The position numbers and the translations under genes are program-made. The notes beneath the pieces are model-generated. The model saw only the letters and a program-made list of their open reading frames with translations. It was not told the origin of the DNA and ran no database searches. This document shows positions 57,346 through 64,000 of a DNA stretch of 64,000 bases, piece by piece. The stretch comes from Bacteroidota bacterium (lineage in GTDB: Bacteria > Bacteroidota > Bacteroidia > B-17B0 > Aurantibacillaceae). Every line of letters begins with the position of its first letter. Position 1 is the stretch's first letter. The DNA lies in contig CANFTW010000003.1 of assembly GCA_947450025.1 (NCBI GenBank), positions 209,861 to 273,860 of the forward strand. Reading direction: 5' to 3'.

Positions 57346-59073
57346 ATGAATAAAAAAAGTTTACTATACATTTTTATAGTATTTAATTTATTTGGTTTTT
57401 TTAAAGCCAACGCTACCCATATTGTAGGTGGAGAATTAAATTATAAATACTTAGGCTCTAATAATTATGAAATTCGATTAACGGTATACCGTGATTGTTA
57501 TGTTGGAGTTCCACCATTTGATGATCCTGCTTACGTGGGAATTTTTAATAGTAGCAATCAATTGTTGCAAACACTAACGATGCCTTTTAGAGGCTTAGAC
57601 ACCTTGCCTCCTACAATCAATGATCCGTGTACCATTCCTCCTTTAGATTTTTGTTATGAAGTAACAACATACATTGACACTGTTAACTTACCTCCTTTAA
57701 CTGGAGGGTATCAAATATCTTATCAGCGCTGCTGTAGAAACGTTAATATTTTAAACATTGTTAATCCTAGCTGTATTGGAGCAACATATTATGCAACCAT
57801 TCCTGGTCCAGAGGTTGTTGCTGTCAATAGTAATCCGGTTATCAAATTTTGGCCGCCTCCATTTATTTGTGTCAATAAACCTTGGTCGTTCGATGACTCT
57901 GCAATTGATTACGATGGAGACTCCTTGGTGTATGAACTCTTTATGCCTTATGATGGCTTAACTCCCGATTGTCCAATTGTAACATCACCGGTTCCATCAC
58001 CTGCTGTTACGTCTTGTCCAAATACAGTAGCGTCTTGTCCGCCTGTACCTGTTAGCCCACCATTTAATACTATTGTTTGGCAAACGCCTTATAGCACAGC
58101 TAACATGCTTGGAGGTGTTCCAATGCAAATTAATTCATCAACAGGGCTAGTGACTGCTACACCAAATACACAAGGATATTTTGTTATAGGCATTAAAGTG
58201 AAAGAATACCGTAATGGTGTTTTTTTAAGTGAGACAAGAAGAGATTTTCAATTAATTGTAAAACCTTGTCCAATGGTTGTAGTTGCTGCTGCTCAGGCTC
58301 CTCAAGCAATTTGCGGAACTACAAATGTGTCTTTTATAAATAATAGCACAGGAAGCTCAGGATTAAGTTTCAATTGGTATTTTGGAGACACCTCTACCAA
58401 TGCTGATACTTCTCATGTTGTGGCCCCTTCTTATAATTATCCAGGCACAGGAAGCTATTCAGTAACTTTAGTAGCTTATGTTAGTAATAAACCATTATGC
58501 AATGATACTGTGAGTACAGTGGTTTCTATCAGTAATGGTTTTAAAGCATCATTCTCATATACTCCAGTTTCATGTTCTGAAAACATTATTAACTTTAGTG
58601 GGTTTGTTCAAAACCCGCCAAACACAACCCCGGTGTGGACTTGGAACTTTGGTGATGGCACAACTTCCAATTTGCAAAACCCTAATCATGTTTATAATAC
58701 GGGAGGAAATTTTCAAATTACATTAATTACCGAAATACCAAATTCAGTGGATTGTATCGATACAATTTCTGCACAAACCATTAGTGTACTAGCTCATTCG
58801 GAGTTATACATTCCAAATACCTTTACTCCAAATGGCGATGGCCATAATGATGTGTTTAAAGTAAGAGGGCCTTATTATGCTGAGTTTTATTTTGCAGTGT
58901 ATAACCGATGGGGAGAATTAATGTTTGAAACAACAGATCCTACAATGGGTTGGGATGGCAATTTTAAAGGAAAGCCTTCTGATCCGGGAGTATTTGGGTA
59001 TTACATGAAAGCTAAATGCGGGGATCAAGCAGCAGAAGTTTTTAGAAAAGGAAACGTAACCCTTATAAGATAA
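57346..59073 (+). CDS. Secreted PKD protein with T9SS type B sorting domain
   Basis: A 575-residue protein. Signal peptide 1-23 (ending KANA), a disulfide-rich N-terminal domain (about 24-300) beginning THIVGGELNYKYLGSNNYEI and containing RDCYVG and QRCCRN, two PKD domains (about 310-395, 400-480; FNWYFGDTS and WTWNFGDGT), and a type B sorting domain (about 485-575, LYIPNTFTPNGDGHNDVF). Cargo of the type IX system. The next gene, a PorP/SprF protein, starts on the last base of its stop codon (TAATG). PorP/SprF proteins anchor type B cargo at the cell surface, so the two genes form a cargo-anchor pair. Confidence 0.9.
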   Translation: MNKKSLLYIFIVFNLFGFFKANATHIVGGELNYKYLGSNNYEIRLTVYRDCYVGVPPFDDPAYVGIFNSSNQLLQTLTMPFRGLDTLPPTINDPCTIPPLDFCYEVTTYIDTVNLPPLTGGYQISYQRCCRNVNILNIVNPSCIGATYYATIPGPEVVAVNSNPVIKFWPPPFICVNKPWSFDDSAIDYDGDSLVYELFMPYDGLTPDCPIVTSPVPSPAVTSCPNTVASCPPVPVSPPFNTIVWQTPYSTANMLGGVPMQINSSTGLVTATPNTQGYFVIGIKVKEYRNGVFLSETRRDFQLIVKPCPMVVVAAAQAPQAICGTTNVSFINNSTGSSGLSFNWYFGDTSTNADTSHVVAPSYNYPGTGSYSVTLVAYVSNKPLCNDTVSTVVSISNGFKASFSYTPVSCSENIINFSGFVQNPPNTTPVWTWNFGDGTTSNLQNPNHVYNTGGNFQITLITEIPNSVDCIDTISAQTISVLAHSELYIPNTFTPNGDGHNDVFKVRGPYYAEFYFAVYNRWGELMFETTDPTMGWDGNFKGKPSDPGVFGYYMKAKCGDQAAEVFRKGNVTLIR

Positions 59074-60107
59074 TGCGGATGACATACACTATTAAATATT
59101 TTTCTTTTATACTATTCATCACATTAACGGTGTGTTTTAAAAATGGATTTAGTCAAGATGTCCATTTTTCTCAGTATAACGGATCGGTGATTAACCTTAA
59201 TCCGGCTTTTACAGGTTTTTTTGATGGTGATTATAGGGTAAGCGGTATCTTTAGAAGCCAATGGAGTAGTGTTCCAGTGCCTTATCGTTCTTTTTCTTTT
59301 GCCGGCGATACACGATTTAAAACAAAAAACATGAAGAGTGATTGTTTTGGAGCAGGAATTGTATTTAATAATGATAAGTCAGGTGATACTTATTATGGCA
59401 CAAATCAATTGTATTTATCGGGGTCGTTTATTCATAAGCTAAATAAAGATTCAACTTTGCTTTGGACAACAGGAATGATGGTTGGGGTTTCAAATGTTGG
59501 ATTTAATTATAGCAGAATGACGTTTGATGATCAATATCAAAATGGGGGTTATAATGGATCCAACGGAACTGGAGAAAATTTTTCCAAAACATCAACTACG
59601 TTCGGCGATTTTAATTTTGGAACCGCTTTGCAATATGCTATTAAACAAAGAGCGGTTGTTCAATATGGGATTTCGTACCATCATTTTACAAATCCTAAAC
59701 TAACGTTTCAAAATAATAACTCTATTAAAATTGACGCTAAGCTTAATAATTATTTATGTTTTGCTTATCCAATAGGCGCTAAAACTGATCTAATCACTGA
59801 GATTCTTTATTCACATCAAGGAAAGTATAATGAAATAATTCCAGGCCTACAGTTTAAATTTCATTTAGATGAAAAAACAAATCAAGCGGCTTCTGTTGGA
59901 TTATATTATAGAGCGAAAGATGCTGTTATTGCTCGAGTAGGCTACCAAATAAAGAGTTTAACCGCAGGAGTTAGTTATGACGTTAATACGAGCAAGTTTA
60001 TTGCAGCTACTAATCGTCGTGGAGGTTTTGAAATATATGTAACCTATATCTTTAAAAAATTAGTTCCGTTTGTTCCAAAAACAAGAGTTTGTCCAATTTA
60101 TATGTAG
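59073..60107 (+). CDS. PorP/SprF-family type IX outer-membrane protein
   Basis: A 344-residue outer-membrane beta-barrel-like protein with signal peptide 1-26 and the PorP/SprF opening DVHFSQYNGSVINLNPAFTG (the Q-Y and N-P residues are typical). It sits in the outer membrane, in known cases helping to secrete or anchor the adjacent type B cargo. It overlaps the cargo stop by one base and is followed by an OmpA-family gene 2 bp after its own stop, giving the familiar three-gene unit. ATG 59079 (MTYT) is an alternative start. Confidence 0.92.
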   Translation: MRMTYTIKYFSFILFITLTVCFKNGFSQDVHFSQYNGSVINLNPAFTGFFDGDYRVSGIFRSQWSSVPVPYRSFSFAGDTRFKTKNMKSDCFGAGIVFNNDKSGDTYYGTNQLYLSGSFIHKLNKDSTLLWTTGMMVGVSNVGFNYSRMTFDDQYQNGGYNGSNGTGENFSKTSTTFGDFNFGTALQYAIKQRAVVQYGISYHHFTNPKLTFQNNNSIKIDAKLNNYLCFAYPIGAKTDLITEILYSHQGKYNEIIPGLQFKFHLDEKTNQAASVGLYYRAKDAVIARVGYQIKSLTAGVSYDVNTSKFIAATNRRGGFEIYVTYIFKKLVPFVPKTRVCPIYM

Positions 60108-60108
60108 T

Positions 60109-62076
60109 ATGCAGACACATCGAAAACATTACACACTATTTTTTATAGCTTGTTTTTTTATTACAACAAGTTTATTCTCTCAAGGAGTTAAACAATTTTT
60201 AAAGCTCGGAGCCGATGCTACGGCAAAAAAAGATTATTCTTCAGCTGCTCAGTATTATAATCAAGTCATTTTAATCGATTCTTCAAAAATCGAATATCAA
60301 TTATTATTTGCCGATGCCTCACGATTAAATTATGACAATAGCACCGCCTTACATTGGTATGAAAAAGTGAATAAAAAAGATAATGGTAAAGTTTATAAAG
60401 AGGTTCCTTTTTATATAGCCACCTTATTAAAGGGTTCAGGTAAGTATAAAGAGGCTAAAAAATATTTTGATAAATATTATAAGAAACAACGTAATAGTAA
60501 AGACAAAGAAAAACAACGTTTAGCTTTAAAAGCTAAACAAGAATTTGAATCGTGCGATATTGCTCAAGTATTGGTTAAAAATCCAGTTGATGTAAAGGTA
60601 TGGCATTTAGATAGCGCTGTAAATAGTAGAGTTAGTGAGTATGCTCCATTTGAATATGACAGCTTGTTATATTTTTCTTCGTTAAGAGATAAGTCGCATC
60701 AAGATGCTGCTGGGGTTGGCTATAATAAATTATATACTGCCAAAAAATCAGCCAAAAAAGAAAATAAATTTTTAAAAGCAAAAGAGCTGGATTCTTTATT
60801 TAATAAAAGTGGCATCCATAATGCCAATACTAGTTTTAATGCCGATTTTACAAAAGTATTCGTCTCTCGTTGCGGCGCATTAAACGCTACTCAATACCGT
60901 TGCCAAATTTATGCGTCTGATTTTAAAGATGGACATTGGACAGAGTTACAAGAACTGCCATCTCCCATAAACGTGAACGGTAGCAATACCACACAGCCCT
61001 GTCTAAGTGAGGTTAATGGAAAACAAGCTTTGTTTTTTTCGAGTGATAGAGGCGGTGGAGAAGGTGCTATGGATATTTGGTATGCCTTTATGAATAACGA
61101 TGGAACGTTTGACACTCCAATAAATGCAGGAAAAAAAATCAATACCATCGAAGATGATATTACACCCTGGTTTGTTAAAGAAAACAAAACATTATACTTC
61201 AGTAGCACCTGGCATAAAGGCTTAGGAAACTTTGATATTTTCACATCCGAGTTTAAAAACAATGAGTTTACTGACGCACAAAACATTGGCTATCCTATTA
61301 ATAGTAGTTATAATGATATTTATTATAGCGTAAACTCTAAAAAAGATAAAGCGTATATCTCCTCAAATCGATTAGGATCTTATTTTGAAGATAAACCAAA
61401 TTGTTGTAATGATATTTATAGTTTCCCAATTACTCCTTTATCTGAACCACCAAAGCCTATTGATACAACAGCGCTTATTATCAATCAGATGAAAGTATTA
61501 GTGCCTTTAACATTATATTTTCATAATGATGAACCAGAGCCAAAAACGAAAGTCATTGTTACAAAAAAGAATTATAAAACAACCTATGACGATTATACTG
61601 TTTTGAAATCTAAATACCTTTCGGAATATGCCAAAGGATTGGATGGAGAGCAAAAAGAATTAGCATTAAATCGGGTTGAAAATTTTTTTGAGGATAGTGT
61701 TGACGCAGGTATGCAGGATTTAGATAAGTTTGCGTTATTACTAGAGCAAGTATTGTTGAGAGGAGAAAAAGTAAAAATCACTATGAAAGGGTATTGTAGC
61801 CCTTTAGCGAGTACAGATTATAATGTGAACTTGGCGAAACGCCGTATTAGTAGTTTACGTAATTATTTTATGGAATATGGTAATGGTAAATTTGTAAAGT
61901 ATGTTGATAATACTAACGAATCAGAAGGACGCATAGAGTTCTTTACTGAAGATATTGGAGAACTTCCTGTAAGTAAGGTGAGTGATGATGTGAAAGATGT
62001 TCGGAACTCAGTATATAGCCCCTACGCTGCAAGCGAAAGGAAAATCCAAATTATAGCTATAAGTTATCTAAAGTAA
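60109..62076 (+). CDS. OmpA-family protein with TPR and WD40-like domains (PorE-like)
   Basis: A 655-residue protein from the ATG at 60109 (MQTHRKHYT, signal peptide to LFSQ). A longer frame starts at 60070 but its N-terminus is inside porP and lacks a signal peptide, so it is rejected. TPR-like repeats (about 25-135) are followed by PD40/WD40-like beta-propeller blades (about 175-435, with SEYAPFEYDSLLYFSSLRD). The C-terminal OmpA domain (about 520-655, ITMKGYCSPL, NLAKRRISSLRNYF) binds peptidoglycan. This order matches PorE-type components that tie the type IX outer-membrane complex to the cell wall. Its gene follows porP. Confidence 0.88.
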   Translation: MQTHRKHYTLFFIACFFITTSLFSQGVKQFLKLGADATAKKDYSSAAQYYNQVILIDSSKIEYQLLFADASRLNYDNSTALHWYEKVNKKDNGKVYKEVPFYIATLLKGSGKYKEAKKYFDKYYKKQRNSKDKEKQRLALKAKQEFESCDIAQVLVKNPVDVKVWHLDSAVNSRVSEYAPFEYDSLLYFSSLRDKSHQDAAGVGYNKLYTAKKSAKKENKFLKAKELDSLFNKSGIHNANTSFNADFTKVFVSRCGALNATQYRCQIYASDFKDGHWTELQELPSPINVNGSNTTQPCLSEVNGKQALFFSSDRGGGEGAMDIWYAFMNNDGTFDTPINAGKKINTIEDDITPWFVKENKTLYFSSTWHKGLGNFDIFTSEFKNNEFTDAQNIGYPINSSYNDIYYSVNSKKDKAYISSNRLGSYFEDKPNCCNDIYSFPITPLSEPPKPIDTTALIINQMKVLVPLTLYFHNDEPEPKTKVIVTKKNYKTTYDDYTVLKSKYLSEYAKGLDGEQKELALNRVENFFEDSVDAGMQDLDKFALLLEQVLLRGEKVKITMKGYCSPLASTDYNVNLAKRRISSLRNYFMEYGNGKFVKYVDNTNESEGRIEFFTEDIGELPVSKVSDDVKDVRNSVYSPYAASERKIQIIAISYLK

Positions 62077-62083
62077 TTAAAAC

Positions 62084-62112
62084 AAAAAAAGCACGGTTAA
62101 GGTGCTTTTTTT
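62084..62112 (+). terminator. Terminator after the OmpA-family gene
   Basis: Perfect 11 bp stem AAAAAAAGCAC / GTGCTTTTTTT, loop GGTTAAG. The following gap to 62361 is AT-rich with nothing else recognised. Confidence 0.88.
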
Positions 62113-62361
62113 GTTTTAATCCAATTTAAGTAAAAATCAAGTCAATTACTGCCACTTATTGCTTAAAACTAACCAGTTACCAAGTCATTGTATTTAGTGT
62201 TCCGTTTTTTACAATATTTGCAGTAAATAAGCGTGATTTAACAAAACAAGACGTTTTAAACATTAACAAAAAGATAGCATACAAATATTGTTATTTAAAA
62301 ACCTTTTTATTATGTTTGGCGTCATTCTAAAAATCTAGAAACTAACTAAAAAACAACTATT

Positions 62362-63165
62362 ATGAGTAACAAAAAAACATCAGGCGGTTTTCCATTAATC
62401 GTTTCAGCAATTGCAATCGTTATCTGTTTAGTAATCGGTATCGTCGTATACAAATTTGTATTAGGTGATGCAGCTAATTTTGATGCTGAAGGTCCAGAAA
62501 AAGGACATCCTCACAATTTCTTTGGTATTATGTACAAAGGTGGATTTATCGTGCCAATTTTATTAGGAACTTTATTTACAGTATTATGCTTTTTCTTTGA
62601 GCGTTTAATTACGATTCAAAAAGCAAATGGTGCTGGAAACACTGATAAATTTGTAGCAAACATTAAATCATTAATTGCTGCTAAAGATTTTGATGGAGCT
62701 CTTGCGGCTTGCGACAAACAAAAAGGATCTTTAGGAAATGTTGTTCGTGAAGGTTTAGTAAAATACCAATTCGTGCAAAACGATAACACTATGGACAAAG
62801 AAGCTAAAGTTGCTGCTATTTCTAAAGCATTAGAAGAAGCTACTGCATTAGAATTACCAATGTTATCTAAAAACTTAAGCGTTATTTCTACATGTGCTTC
62901 TATTGGAACCTTAGTTGGTCTAATCGGAACGGTTGTAGGGATGATTCGTGCCTTCGGTGCCTTAGCTGCAGCTGGTACTCCTGATACAGCAGCATTAGCA
63001 ACAGGTATTTCTGAAGCCTTAGTAAATACATTAGTAGGTATCTTATCTTCTGCTTTAGCGATTATTTTCTACAACTTCTTCTCAAACCGTGTAGATCAAA
63101 TTACTTATGCAATGGATGAAGCTGGTTTCTCAATTATTCAAGAATTCCAAACTTCAGGAAAATAA
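62362..63165 (+). CDS. exbB: ExbB/TolQ-family proton channel
   Basis: A 267-residue MotA/TolQ/ExbB protein with three membrane regions. A hydrophobic N-terminal helix (about 10-35), a second segment (about 55-80), a cytosolic loop, and the conserved last pair with STCASIGTLVGLIGTVVGMIRAF (about 171-194) and ALVNTLVGILSSALAI (about 220-235) are seen. It couples proton flow to TonB (or Tol) work at the outer membrane. First of an exbB-exbD-exbD unit as commonly seen in Bacteroidota. Confidence 0.93.
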   Translation: MSNKKTSGGFPLIVSAIAIVICLVIGIVVYKFVLGDAANFDAEGPEKGHPHNFFGIMYKGGFIVPILLGTLFTVLCFFFERLITIQKANGAGNTDKFVANIKSLIAAKDFDGALAACDKQKGSLGNVVREGLVKYQFVQNDNTMDKEAKVAAISKALEEATALELPMLSKNLSVISTCASIGTLVGLIGTVVGMIRAFGALAAAGTPDTAALATGISEALVNTLVGILSSALAIIFYNFFSNRVDQITYAMDEAGFSIIQEFQTSGK

Positions 63166-63230
63166 TTTTTCGATTCCTTGTGGAATTAAAAAACGAATTT
63201 CATCTATTAATCAGTAACTAAAAATAAGTC

Positions 63231-63914
63231 ATGCCAAAAATAAAACCAGCAAAACATGCACCGAGCATCGATATGACTCCTATGGTGGATTTAGCGTTCT
63301 TATTGGTTACATTTTTTATGTTAACTGCTTCATTTCGTATGGCAGAACCGGTGATTGTGGATCCACCATCATCTGTGTCTGACAAAACATTACCAGAAAA
63401 CACTGTGTTAATTACAGTAGATAATATTGGTAGAGCGTTTTTTGGAGTGGGAAATGGCGAAGCTAGAACTAATACTTTAGATCAAATGTCTAAAAAGTAT
63501 GGCGTTAAATTTAACGCTGACCAAATCAAAAAATTTGGAGGTTTATCTAGCTTTGGTGTTGAAATAAAAGATTTACCAAGATATTTAGACGCTTCTGAAG
63601 CTGAGCGATTAAAGTTTCAACCTCAAAAAGGTGTGCCTTTAGACTCATTAAACAATCAATTACGAGACTGGATTCAAATTTCAGCGACCGAATTGAATGC
63701 GATTTATATGAGAAATAAAGAAAAAGCAGAAACTTCAGGTCAGGAGTTTAAAGGTGAAAAGCCACGCTATGCGATTAAAGCAGATGCAAAAGCAAAATAC
63801 ATTTTCGTAAAAGATGTATTTAAAACCTTTACAGATATGAAAATTTACACCTTCAATTTGATTACATCAATGGAAGGCGGGTCTTCAGTTCCAGCAGCTG
63901 AGCCAAAGAAATAA
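63231..63914 (+). CDS. exbD: ExbD/TolR-family protein, first copy
   Basis: A 227-residue single-pass protein. The proton-channel helix is MTPMVDLAFLLVTFFMLTASF (about 15-35), with the essential Asp in MVDLAF. The periplasmic part is longer than classical ExbD (about 140 residues in all), with an insertion rich in charged residues (about 70-160). The insert is typical of Bacteroidota double-ExbD systems. Placed 65 bp after exbB and 24 bp before the second exbD. The start ATG gives MPKIKPAKHAPSID. Confidence 0.92.
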   Translation: MPKIKPAKHAPSIDMTPMVDLAFLLVTFFMLTASFRMAEPVIVDPPSSVSDKTLPENTVLITVDNIGRAFFGVGNGEARTNTLDQMSKKYGVKFNADQIKKFGGLSSFGVEIKDLPRYLDASEAERLKFQPQKGVPLDSLNNQLRDWIQISATELNAIYMRNKEKAETSGQEFKGEKPRYAIKADAKAKYIFVKDVFKTFTDMKIYTFNLITSMEGGSSVPAAEPKK

Positions 63915-63938
63915 TATTAATTAAAAAACTAATTTAAC

Positions 63939-64000
63939 ATGGCAGAAATAGCAGAAAGCGGCGGCGGCGGGCATGGTAAAGGCGGTAAAAAACGCGCCAA
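63939..64000 (+). CDS. ExbD/TolR-family protein, second copy (5' end only)
   Basis: Only the first 20 codons are inside the window: MAEIAESGGGGHGKGGKKRA. This glycine/lysine-rich cytosolic tail is typical of the second ExbD of Bacteroidota exbB-exbD-exbD loci, so the call rests on context and this tail. Confidence 0.75.
   Translation, partial: MAEIAESGGGGHGKGGKKRA

Noticed and set aside
60070..60108. Longer start of the OmpA-family gene
   Set aside because: The added residues lie in the porP coding region and place the signal peptide internally; the ATG at 60109 is right.

Overview
This 64 kb AT-rich window comes from a Bacteroidota chromosome, probably a Flavobacteriales-like or related gliding/T9SS lineage. 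The evidence is several secreted proteins with type IX secretion C-terminal sorting domains (type A 'YPNP...' and type B 'YIPNAFTP...'), SprB-type adhesin repeats, a PorP/SprF protein, and Bacteroidota-type promoters (TAnnTTTG -7 elements). RBSs are weak, and exbB is followed by two exbD genes. No tRNA, rRNA, CRISPR array, insertion sequence or prophage was seen.

Layout. 1-7849 (all minus): the N-terminal part of a giant Ig-repeat adhesin running off the left edge, two tandem PiT phosphate transporters, and rpiB. 7850-8330: a 481 bp gene-free, very AT-rich region with three DnaA-box matches and repeated 11-mers, sitting where gene orientation flips from minus to plus; this is a candidate oriC. 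8331-18527 (all plus): nadA, a secreted MORN-repeat protein translationally coupled to an eight-PAS histidine kinase and a LytTR response regulator, mnmG, and a methyltransferase flanked by and containing three ParB/parS-type sites. 18597-29736 (mixed): a 5'-truncated fatty-acid hydroxylase remnant, an SDR/TetR pair with twin operators, fumC, a T9SS-sorted SGNH-like protein, mfd, and two paralogous T9SS-sorted proteins. 29868-32556: a compact operon of thioesterase, LolA-like protein, lipoprotein, dehydratase-like hotdog protein and DUF420 protein. 32615-44592: rpoN, a small secreted protein, a 2649-aa SprB-repeat adhesin, and lepA. 44633-56980 (all minus): O-antigen ligase-like protein, a second 1538-aa adhesin, haaO and an enoyl-CoA hydratase, feoA-feoB-cysQ, and a DUF6427-like membrane protein. 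57054-64000 (all plus): a small membrane protein, a T9SS cargo/PorP/OmpA operon, and an exbB-exbD-exbD operon cut by the right edge.

How the genes fit together. The origin-like region, the strand switch and the parS cluster 9-10 kb away together suggest an origin-proximal, centromere-like part of the chromosome. Much of the remaining content serves the cell surface: T9SS cargo, PorP/OmpA anchoring, TonB-energising ExbBD, O-antigen assembly and iron uptake. The least explained units are the MORN/eight-PAS/LytTR module and the thioesterase-LolA-lipoprotein-dehydratase operon.
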